A stretch of DNA of 64,000 nt from Eremophila alpestris peregrina (lineage: Eukaryota > Chordata > Aves > Passeriformes > Alaudidae). The DNA is taken from positions 6,156,000 to 6,219,999 of the forward strand of contig WMCF01000029.1 in the NCBI GenBank assembly GCA_009792885.1, in the 5' to 3' direction. Of the stretch, positions 53,001 through 64,000 are shown one piece after another. Within the stretch, counting starts at the first letter, position 1; each line of letters begins with the position of its first letter. The notes under the pieces were generated by a model that saw nothing but the letters and a program-made list of their open reading frames with translations, searched no databases and was not told where the DNA came from. Both the position numbers and the translations under genes were made by a program.

Positions 53001-56000
53001 CTGTGCTCTTCTTACTCCGTTATTTATCCTCTTTTTTAGTGTAATATTTGATAGGATTTTTTTTCTCTCTTCTTTGTCAACATTCAAATAATGATTGCTC
53101 TGAGTACTTTAGGAGAATAAAAACTAAAGAGATCTTAGGGGCTGAAGTGTACAAAATGTTCTAGTTTCTTGATAATTAGTTGAGAATATGTGTCTTAGGG
53201 CAAGTTCTGCTCTGATGTTTAAAAATTCAGTGGTAAACTTTAAAGTGTAAAAAGAAGTGGCTTCAGGTGTATTCTTTGTTAGGTTTTTCTTTAGAAATGC
53301 AAGAAATAAAATCTGAACAAAAATTTTATTGCTGAAAGTAAATTTGATGGTGTAGTTGGTAATACATAAAGAGTTTTTTAAAGGCCAAATTGCAGATATA
53401 CACCTGAGTCATGCACATGTTTCTTTCCTTTGTGTGACCTTTTAAATAGAAGCTTTACATTTTAAGTAAATGGAGTAGAACAAAATTGCTACCGGAGCTC
53501 TTGTACTTAAATTTTTACATTTGTTTCACATGATTCTTGCCAGGTACCTTAAAATGTGTTTGTTTAATTCACTGGGCTTTCATATCACTTGTGGAAATTT
53601 GGTCAAGAGCTTGTGTGGGTTTGGCTGCTGGGGAAATCCCGTGTGTGTCTGTGGAATAGCACAAAAGGACACAAATGTCATCTTGTTCAATTATGTGAGC
53701 ATACCACATTTGTTTGAGTTCAGGTGAAGAGTGTTGAGGTATGAATTCACTTCAGTTTACAGGAATTTCTTAATTTTCTTAAGAGTATGTGGGCCAGCCT
53801 TGTCCAAAGGAGTAAGTGTGGCATTTTTAGTTCACGTGAACATATGTAGTGGAGCTGTGTGTGATGTTTACTCTGAGTTGCCCTATTATGTGTGAATCTT
53901 CAGAATGCTCTTGTGCATTTGGGAGGGAGAGCTTCTATTTTTCTTATGAACTTTTTCAGCAATCCTTCCTTTATAAACTGGGATGTGAAGACATTTCATG
54001 CCTTATTACCCTTTCACAAAGTGTGTTCTGCAATATACTTAAATTACAGTATGCTGAAGAGTAATAATGTTATTTGTGACTGGAATATAAGAAATTCTTT
54101 CCCAAATACCAAGTCATGGTAGTCCTTTCCAAAAAGGCAGAAGCTCTGTTCTCATTTTTGTTATTTTATATATTTAACAGAACAAGAAGAGTCTGTCTTG
54201 TGTTAAAATTATTTGATAACCCTTATAAATGGTAACATTTTTATTTTTAGTGGTTGAGCAAATCTGGGCACTTAAACAAATTTAATTGCATTGGACAAGT
54301 ATGAACAAGTAAAGTACAAAATGAAGCAAAGTCTGAAAGCTGTTGTCAGAGCTAAAAGTATCTATATAGAGAACTGAATACAGGATCTAAGACAAACAAA
54401 GTTGTCACCCAAAGAGGCAATATGGTTTAATTGACTTGTTTTGGCAATGCTTAAGATGCTAAAATGTGAAAGAGAAAATGGGATATCATAATTTGTAGAA
54501 GCAACTTATTTGGCACATGGAACCCAAGGTTCATTTTGGCTAAATTTCAAAATGTACTTTGAAATTTTAAAATAAAAATTCGTACTTTTTTGTCTTTTTA
54601 ATTACAGAAGAAACAGACAGAAGGAAAATTCTTGGGTTTTGTTGCCATTTACTTTGAAATAATTTACTCTTCTAACTTTTGGCTAAAATTCTAGTAAGTG
54701 AACAATAAAGTATGTGTGGGAGTTTTCTGAAAGTGTTGAACTCCCTGATATGATAACCTGTTTCTACCCTAACATCGAGCAGAGTCAATATTTTAAAGAT
54801 TTTTGAATGAGATTATTGGTGTTTAATGTAATTGAAACATGCATTTATTCAGTTATTTTTCTCACATACTGGCACAGTACCTACCAATGGTTCAATAAAG
54901 CAGTCTCAAAGTAAACTGCAGGATTTTGTGTATCACCACATAGTGATGGCTGGGTTTCTTTCTTTTATTTTTTTTTCCCTGAAAAGTATCACTGGGTTTT
55001 TTTTCCTTTTAAATGCAGCCAGCCTCAGAGGTAGTAAATGCTTCAGAGGTGATGGGCTGGCTTCCCTGGGCTGTCACACAGCCCTGACTTTGGCCTTGGG
55101 TGATTCTCATGCTCTCCCTTTCCTTTCTGCCAGCACCAGTGCTGTTCTGGCCCAGTAGTGAAATACTTGTGTGAGCAAGTCTGGCCACAAACCAGGGAGG
55201 GTTTGTCATTTTTATGGGTCTGCTTTCCACTAGTTTCTCCTTGAATGGATTTTCTGCAGGTCCCTACAAACCCCTGGTGCTAGTGTGAGGGAAGGCTGTG
55301 GGCAGTGGGGACAGTGAAGTGTTAAGGGAAGCAGGATGGCCTCCTCCGGGGGCGGGCAGCCCTTAGCTGTGGGGGAGATAGGCTGTGTTTGCATACAGAA
55401 ACCTTGACTCATGAGCTGTTGTTTGGCAGTGCTCCCTGCCTCACAATGCCTTGCTGGAGCTGGGAAGTGCTGTGTGAAGGCTGGCTGTGCTCAGGAGGTT
55501 TTGTGGAGCTGTACTTGCAGGTTGGCTGATGGGACAGGTCTGTTGGATGCAGTGCTGGGGACTTGAAGGGTTTTAGAATCCCTTCTGGCTCCTTATTCTT
55601 GCTGACCTGTGATATTAAATTAGAGCATTTATCCTATTTTTAATGTAAAATCATTCACTTTAGTGTTCTGGTTAAATATCCCTAGAAATTTGTTCCTAAA
55701 ACTAAGGTGTAATTTTTATAGGAATAATATTAGCAGACTATTTAATGCCATTGTAAAAGGAGAGACTTATAAAACATCCTGGGAGGAGGAATTAAAGAAA
55801 AATAATTAGTTATTGATTGCTACTTGCTTTCTGACTACTTAAGTAAATGTTTTAAAGTCTTTAATACCATATTATTATTGTAAGAAGGATAATTACTAGG
55901 TAAGGGTGCTTTTATCTGCAGAAAGACTGTCTACCATATTTTATTGGCTTTCAGCATTTTCTAGCTATAACCTACAGAACTGCTGTAACAGCATACTTGG

Positions 56001-57201
56001 AGAAACAGCAACAGCAAATTTATTTTGTATTCAAAGCACAACTTGTCCTCATTTTAAAAAAAACAAAGGCATGAGTGCACTTTAGCAGGAACAGGTATGT
56101 CTGTTCTGGTTGTTGGAGTATGAAGGCAATTTAAACTGGGCTTACTTGACTATAAATTCCAATTCTGACTTTTTGTCAAAGTTTTGCTTCTGAAGCATTC
56201 ATGGTTTCTAAAGTGCATTTTATTAAGAGTGTTTTAACTCACGTAACACTTGTTACAAGAAAATCATTGAAAACTCTATAAAAAGTGTGATATTTAGGAT
56301 TTAAGCCAAGGAGAAATGTTACTCAATTGAACCAGACTATGGAGTATTAAATGCAAAGCCAGCAGAAGAAATAAAAGGAAGATCAGTAAAGTCTTCAAAT
56401 AGGAAAAAAGACTTTGGTTAAGAAGTGAAGTTGGAAAAATCTCAACATCTTTGCTAGCAGATGGAGATATTTCTGGATTCACTTCCACCAGGGCCAGACT
56501 CTGTCAGATTTAGTAGTTATTTTCTAGAATAGAAAAGTAAGTTGGTTTTTTTTTAAGTTAGTGGGATACCACTTTAAATTTTTTTCATAATAGTTGCATG
56601 TTTCTGCTAAGCTAGCCAAGTTAAACTATTTTAATTATTCTTTAGCATTTGAAGACCACAATGCTGAACACAGAGTCTTGGCTACTCTAGGAGTTGTTAC
56701 TTCTGTGCTGCTGATCCTCTAACGGTGTGATTTTGTTGTTGAAGGGTAATCTTTCCAGGCTCTAACAACATGGATATGCTGCCAGAAGAATGTTAAAATG
56801 GGGATTGTCCTGAAGGGCAGCAGAAATGAGTAGATCAGCTGATACCTCTTGGTTATGAAGGGAGAAAGCAGTGAATACAGGTGTCACACAACTGAGTTCT
56901 GCCAGGAGCTGTGGTGGCACATCTTAGTTCAAGGAGAAGAGCAGCCCTTCTTTTAAACAAAGGGAGTGGCAAGCAGAAAAACAAGTGTTTTTGGGGAGGG
57001 AAGGTGAGGCAGGCTCCCTCAGACATCTCAGTTGCTGCAGTGCTGCTGTGAATTAGTGCAAGGCCCATTAACATCAGGCCCCAGTCGTCCTTCCACCTCG
57101 TTTGTTGATGTAGGAGACTGAGCTGTATCATATCAGCTTTCCAGCATTGTGGGCACACCATCATTTACTGCCACTCACACTAAAGGAGCTGTCAACACAA
57201 A

Positions 57202-57221
57202 GCCTGCCTGCCTGCCTGCCT
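57202..57221. repeat. Microsatellite (GCCT)5
   Basis: Five exact copies of the tetranucleotide GCCT. Potentially polymorphic. Confidence 0.9.
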
Positions 57222-59426
57222 CAGGAGGCAGCAGCTAAGAGCCCAGGCACCAAGGAGCTGGATTCAGCAAATATTTGAGCAGATATAATGATACCTGGCA
57301 CGTTTAAAGACAGATTTCTCTCTTTTGTCAGAGAACGTAATTTTTTCTTAATTTGAGAATGAGAATTTAACAATACCAGTAAAATCGCTGTTGAAAGAAA
57401 TGTCTCAGTGTTGAGAAAATAAAGGTTTCTTGGGGTGGGTTTTTTTTACTTTTCTTAAGGTGTCTCAGGGTGCTGCTAGCAGCGCAGACTGTGCCAGATC
57501 TCTGTTTGTTCAGACTGGGTTCTGGCTTGGACTTTTGGAAGTAATGGAATTATTGAGAACTGTTGGTTTTGGATCTCTGCAGAAGGAGAACATCTGGCAA
57601 GAGCCTTACTACATTCCAACTTGCTTATGGAGGGGGAAGCACTTGTTAGTACAAAATGCATACTGGAAAAAGTAGTCCTTGGCACTACAGGCTGATGCTA
57701 ACTTCCATCAGCTCAAATTATCAGTCATGTAAATGCAAGTAGAGATACTTCTAGAAATTTCTAATAATTTACTTTAAGCCTTTTTCCCCTCCATGCCTAA
57801 AATAGTAGAGGAAAATTTTGCCCTAGGCAGCTCTTTTACTGAGGGAAGGAGGTGCTGCCTTTCCCTTGGACAAATTGGAAGGCAGTTCATTGTGCTGCAG
57901 GGCAAATAGTGGAGCCCTAAACTTGCAAAAGCTTCTTTCGTGATTGAAGATTAAGAAATATGGAGGATTTTTTCTTGATTTTTGGCAAAAGAGGAGAGAA
58001 ATAAGTGAGCCAGGTTGTAGTAAGTCAGCATTGGCTATATTTATTGTTTTTTCCACATCTAACTTAGAGCTATCCTACCACAGCTCTGGCTTAGGTAAGC
58101 AGGTGTGCAGTGCTTGTGTTTATCCATTAAGCAATTCTTCCCTGTTTAAATACTGAGCAGATAAACTTTGTTTTCAGAGTTAGAAGGGGGTGTTTAATGC
58201 TGACATTTTTGTACAATATACACTTTCTCCCAGCTGTATTGAAAGAACCAGAATTCTCTCATAACAAACTTAAGTTCACACAACCCTGATGTGTAATTTC
58301 TGTTTTGCTTAGTTATGAGAGTTAATTCCTGCAGCTGACTTAGATGTGCTCTTTAGGACAAGGAAGTGTAAGAAATCATCATTTCATTGAGGATGTGCCT
58401 GTCTAGAGGCACACTTAAAACCCTTTCAGACTTCTTTGTATTCTATATGCTTTATGTAAAATGTAAGATGTTAGTGTATTGTTGTTTTAATGTGAGAGGC
58501 TGAAATGCCCTGCTGCTGGTAATAGACTTTTGATTTCAGTATTGTAGGGTTGCCAAAAGTCAGATACAGAGATACTGTGTACCTTGGCAACGTATAGGTT
58601 TTCTTCCACGTGCTTTTGTGAAATGGCTTGATCTAGATCTTCTCAAGTTCAGACTCAGGCTTCTGTGATCTTGACAGTGTATCTGTGTCTTTGTTTCCAG
58701 TCACATTATTGTGAACGTGGAGTTACACTGGCATTTTCTTGGCTGTACTATATGGCATATTTGCCTATGCTTAAGACTCAAAATTCTGCCTCACTAAATT
58801 CCAAGGTTTCTGTCTGATGCTTGATTTCTGCACTGGTTCACCTTCACAAAAGTGGAAAGTCAAAATATATGCTGTTTCTCAAAAACTTTCTCAGTTGTTG
58901 GCTTGTTTGGTTGTTTGGTTTTTTGGTTTTTTTTTCCTCACTCTGCTTGATATGTCAGATTGAAAAATTTTAGTTTTAAGGTATTAATGATCTTCTAAAT
59001 AGGAATAAAGTAATTTTAACTTGTTGCAATTGGGTTATCTTAATTGTGTGTATATAAAGATACATGGCAATCATCAACACCATGAAAGGATAATGACCCC
59101 AAGTTGATCTTGGAATTTGTTTTCAAAAGGGTCAAAAATTACTGGACACCTTGTGATACAGTAAATTATTAAAAATACTTTTTCTTAACGTTTTTAGACA
59201 TGTTCTTAGGAAAGCTGTCACACTCGCCATGTTTTCTTTGCTTATGAGAGCACCTCAGTTACACACTGTGTAACTCAGATGAATTGTGTTCTGGTGCCTG
59301 AAATGGCAGTTTTGTGTACAATTGTGTTGTAACACAGTTGGTAACAGGAGCTGTTGCCTGTCAGGCTGTATTAGAATATTTTTAGCCTGGTGTGTGCAGT
59401 CTTGTGACACTGGCCTTGATTTGGTG

Positions 59427-59460
59427 TGTATATATAAATATATATGTATATCTATATATT
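59427..59460. repeat. Imperfect (TA)n microsatellite
   Basis: About 34 bases of TA dinucleotides interrupted by single G, C or A changes. Confidence 0.85.
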
Positions 59461-62400
59461 TTCAAGTGTGTGGTTATATAAAGCAGTTGAGTCATAACTG
59501 AAGTAACCACAGGAAAATTTGCCAGTAGAAAGGATTATTATGATAGCTGGTGCTGTGGGGCTGAGCCTTGCATGTTAGAGCTGTTCAGCCTGATACTTCA
59601 TGGCTCAGCACAGAGAGGGGAATAAGCAGCATGATGCAATTTAATAGCAGTTTAACTGTGTGTGTTTGTGTGTGAATAAAAGCTCTGGTTTGTACCCCTG
59701 CTAAAGGCTTGATCTCTAAGCTGGTGTACTTTATTCACATTTGTAACCAAAACAGACTCTGTGGGCACACATGTAAATATTATTTGTATATGGGATAATT
59801 TATGAACATTAGCATTTTAATTTTTTTACAACTTTAACCTTAAATTGGATCTTAACCTTAAAGAATAATATTAAAACTTGTATTAATATAGGGAATTTGG
59901 AGGGGGGTGTGTTGTGAAGAATAGCTTTACTATGTAGTGCTCTGAGCACCTCAGTGGACTTATAAGAAAATTCCTTTATTTAGTAGTTTAAATGCCAATT
60001 TTTATAGTTTTTTTCCTTAGCTTATACTTGAATTGTCTGAATAACTATACACAACTAACAAATGCATGTTACATACAGTATTATAAATATGCTCTCCTTT
60101 TGAGCAGTACCTGATGTACTTTTCCTTGCAAGATGAGTGTAGCAATGTGCAGTTTTCTGGTTTAGTACAGTTTGTGTGGGATATGCCAGTTCCAATTTTA
60201 TTTTGAGTGGGTTACATTGTATTTAAAGTGTCCAGGTCATGCCAGGTCACTTGGTGTGTTTGGTGACATGATTTAGAGTCCAGGAAGCAGAGAACACGAG
60301 GAAAGAGGAGCAGGTAATTTCTGCCATTTCTGTAAGGGCACTGCTCCTACAGGAATTAATAACCCAGTGTTATTCTCAGGGAATACATAGGTCTTATTGC
60401 AAGAAATGAATAGGATTATTTGTGAAATCAAGTTAAAAGTAGTAATTGCCTTTTTGTTTTTAAGAGCAAATTGTATTTAGGTAATGAGTTGAAACAAATC
60501 TAAAACATACTTGGTAGTTATACAGGAACTGTATTACCAGTACCAACTTTTGATACTAATGGACACTTTTAAAACAAATTCAAGCTTTCCTTCAATTTTT
60601 CTGAACCAGTGGGTTTTTTCCCATTTTCTTGTGAAGTTGTACATGTTTTGTTGCTTTAGAAAAAGTTCTTTGAGCATACACCCTGAAGTTTTATTCTGTC
60701 TGGAGAAAATACTGTTCCTGCAAATAATTTTCTGTATGAAAGTATAGGTTTTAAACAGCTTTGCATACGAGATAATTCAATTTGCTGATATATTAAGTTA
60801 CAACTAGTTTTTGATACCTGCCAATGCCAATACTGGTCTAAATTTTGGTCTAAATGTTGCCCAGGTAAACTGTGTACTTGCTGTACATTCCTCCAATTTG
60901 AATAATTTTGTTCTTCTGAAGTTTTGATTGTGATTACCTGTTCTCTAGATGGAAATCAACTTTATATAGTATATCTTCTGGCTATTATTCAAATAATTTC
61001 CACAATGACTAACATAGTGGATCTTTATTCTTTGCTATGTCAGATAATCATGCTCTGGGAATCTCCAGGATAAACTGAAAAAACAAAAATTAATTTATTT
61101 ACTGCTATTAATAATCATTGTTGATATTTCAGACAGGTCTTACAAACTGACCTTTCAGAGATTAATATTCAACTGGAAGCCAGTGTTTTATGGGTACTAA
61201 TTGAGGTAACCCATGTCCCCTCAGGGGGCCTTCAGTCCCTGCAGGGCTTCCTTGCAATTTTAAGTCCCTGCCATTAGAGGCTGGTAGTTAACACTCTCAA
61301 CTCCCATGGTTATGGACCTGGCTGGGCAGGTGGGGAAAGATACAAAAACCAATAGGTAAGCCAGGAGAAATCTCACTTTTACCCTGCTCAGTGGATTGAG
61401 GGTTCAGTCTGTGACACCACAGCTCAATACAGGGATGAGAGTGAGCAGCATTGTGCATTATAAAATTATCTTGGGAAATTTCCTGAAGTAATGGTGAAGT
61501 CCAGAGCTGGTGCCAGATGACAGACTTAAAATGGTATTTCTGTGATATATCCATAGCTCTTCCATTCATTTTCTCTGGAGCAAAGGTACAGGAAAGGTAC
61601 TGCTCTGCCACTCCCACTGGTGCCTCTAATTAGCAGTTCTGTTACTGGAGAGGAACTTTGCTTTTTGATCTGGAGGGATGGGTGTGAACTTGGTGTCCAT
61701 GTCTGAAAGACAATTAGTACATTCTCCAAGAAACAGTATACATGGAGATTTGAATTCTTTTTTCCCCCTTCATGGTTGTACTTCCCTTTGCTTTTCCCTT
61801 GTCATGGAAGGTGGATGGAAAGTTCTCTATTTATGTGGTTTGAAATGAAAGTAGTTTGTCTTTTACCTAATTATAATGTTGCATCTGAATTTATCCCAAT
61901 GGCACTGAAGTGGTTAGACTATTGATAGGTTGCCTCCTTTCATTTCTCTTTTCAATTTGATTAATGCTCTCAGCTTTGGATATTTTAAGCTACCACGTTG
62001 TGTCTATTGTCAAAGCTGCTTTTGGTTTTGAGTGTCTTTCTGGTCCTCTTGTCATCTGTGTTTTCTCTCACTCCCTGAACAATAAACGTGTGGAACTTGG
62101 TCTTGTCTTTATCTGACTTGTGAATTCTGAGTTCTTTGTTAGAATATACAAGGGTTTATTTTATTATTTAAAATACTACGTCTAGTATAGAAAGAGAAAT
62201 AGTTTTAATTGAAAACAACCAGAAGGGGCTGAGAACTAGTCCCAACCTACTGCAAGTTAAGGTATTTGAGTATAGTATTTCTCCATCAAATATTACTCTT
62301 TTCATCTCCTTACTAGAAAGTCTAGACCTAAAATATAATTTTGGGTCATAATCTTACTTCACAGTAGACTTTTGCAATATATGGCCTAATGGTAGATTGA

Positions 62401-63763
62401 TTTGTGTGTGTGTCTGACTTGCAAAACACAATCAGCACTGTTATGATTTGTGCTGTAGGTTTTTTTGTAATTGATTTCAGATGTTGAATCTTATCTGAAG
62501 GAATATCATTACTCTGAAACAAAATTGGATAAAGAAGCTATAAAAGATAGAAACTCATACCTTGAGTACCTAGTATAACAATCTACAATGTGATTTTTTT
62601 TTGTCAAATCATTTATTTGATCAACATCATAGCAGATGGTAACCCTATAAAGTATATTATCGTGTTTACACCAACATTAGAGCCTGTCTCTCTTGAAATA
62701 AGTTTTAAATATAGTCGTCTTTGTCTTATGCCAGCAAGAGCAACCTTCATTTCAGTTTGAGTCTAAGATCCAATTTTTTTTATTAGGTGTTTGGATCTGT
62801 TTCTTCAGAACGAACACGTATGTTAAAATAATGAGGCAACAGGTTTCTTCAGGTTTTCTTCTAGAATAGCTTGAAATGCTCCCAGCAGCAGTGTAACAGT
62901 GATGTTCAGCAAAGGCTGGTTAGAATCCAGTGCATAAAGCCAGGACTCCTCATGACTGGCTGGGTGTCCCCAAGGTGAGTGAGGAGCACACAGCCTTTGC
63001 TGCAGCCTGGCACAGCTCTGGGTTTGCCTCTGCTCCATGGGCTCTGCTGGCCAGGGCCAGGAGTGTCCTCACTGGGACAGCAGCAGTGGCTGCTCTGGAG
63101 GTGCCCAGCCCCAGCCTGGCAGCTGAACCTGCTGGAACAAGCATCACACTTACAGAATGACTCCCTAATTAAACTGCAGCATATGTGCTCTAGGAGTCAA
63201 TTCTGATTGAGAACTATGAAATCATGAGTCATTTCAATTCCTTTCCATCCTCAATGCCAACTAAAGAACAGGAAGTGGGGGCAGAACCTTGTTATACCCC
63301 TGTCTGTCTGAATATCTGTGTCTGTGTTACTGGACCTTTATAACTACACAGTTTGATTGCCTCCTTTACCTTTGCAGCCTTGCCATGCATGTTTTTCAGT
63401 GCTTTGCTCACTGTCACAGCTTTCCTGTGCCCTTTAACATCTATGATGAATTAATGGATACTGGAATTGGTCTCTGCATTTCCTTGTGGAAGAAGTTATA
63501 CAAAGATGATCCCCAAATTCCTCTGTTCTTTTTTGTGTTTCCCAGGAAAACGCTAGAACTCTTTTCATGGCACTTTTGCTTTGAGACTTTATTGAATTTA
63601 TTACCATAGATGACTCCCCTATTTTTTCTTACCAAATGTTCCCCACTTCAGGGATTTTACATTTAAAAGTGAATCTGATGGTCCTGGCTCAGTCATGTAG
63701 AGTTCCTTCTGGCTGTGTTAAAGTGTGCATTGTTTGTTTGTGCCTGCTATAAATGGTCTGGGT

Positions 63764-63917
63764 CTTTGTCTCATCCAGCATTTGGGTGGTTTTCATCTGT
63801 CATCCATGGGAGACACATCAGTGTACAAAGCCTGTCTCTTATACACATCCTTTGTCTCATCCAGCATTTGGGTGGTTTTCATCTGTCATCCATGGGAGAC
63901 ACATCAGTGTACAAAGC
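63764..63917. repeat. 68-bp exact duplication around an 18-bp Nextera mosaic-end sequence
   Basis: Copy 1 (63764-63831) and copy 2 (63850-63917) are identical over 68 bases, both starting CTTTGTCTCATCC and ending GTGTACAAAGC. Between them 63832-63849 reads CTGTCTCTTATACACATC, identical to 18 of the 19 bases of the Tn5/Nextera mosaic-end adapter. This is best read as sequencing-library adapter left in an assembly join, with the flanking 68 bases falsely repeated. It is not a genomic transposon. Confidence 0.93.
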
Positions 63918-64000
63918 AGAGCAGATTCCTGGAGCACCATGGTAGACACACATCTGATTTCCTGGCTGAGTATTGCTGGCTCCCTGGGCCAGCACTTTTT

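Noticed and set aside
62481..62578. 32-codon open stretch after TTGATTTCAG on the + strand
   Set aside because: Acceptor-like but no donor at its end, stops at TAA, and does not match the expected TCF12 exon 4.
63832..63849. Natural Tn5-like transposon end
   Set aside because: No element body, no 9-bp target duplication; exact adapter identity plus a long exact duplication indicates library artefact.

Overview
The window reads as vertebrate, most likely bird, nuclear DNA. It is AT-rich, its genes are split by long introns, it holds two dense CpG islands, and its only recognisable interspersed repeats are short decayed CR1 LINE fragments with the avian 3' end made of ATTCTGTG-type octamers. 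There are no bacterial-style operons, and almost every open frame is chance.

One gene is certain. TCF12 (HEB, a class I bHLH E-protein transcription factor) runs on the + strand. Visible are a probable noncoding first exon ending at 25156 inside a CpG island, the first coding exon (26174-26274, ATG at 26200) and the second coding exon (26845-26917). Together they encode 49 full codons plus one base, covering the start of activation domain 1. The third coding exon was not found, so 26918-64000 is read as one very long, incomplete intron.

Layout. Positions 1-18755 are AT-rich noncoding DNA with two CR1 pieces. A small GC-rich patch lies at 18756-18900 and CpG island A at 19316-20150. Positions 20151-24079 are noncoding, then GC content rises into CpG island B (24080-25960, densest from 24830), which holds the TCF12 promoter. 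In mammals ZNF280D is transcribed away from TCF12 from almost the same point. If that holds here, everything left of the islands could be the ZNF280D 5' region or first intron, but no ZNF280D coding exon was recognised. The TCF12 intron carries two CR1 pieces, homopolymers, small palindromes and three minus-strand open frames with protein-like composition that I could not name.

The firmest unexpected finding is technical. At 63764-63917 a 68-base segment is repeated exactly around an 18-base sequence identical to the Nextera/Tn5 mosaic-end adapter, which points to an assembly artefact. No novel biological system was found.
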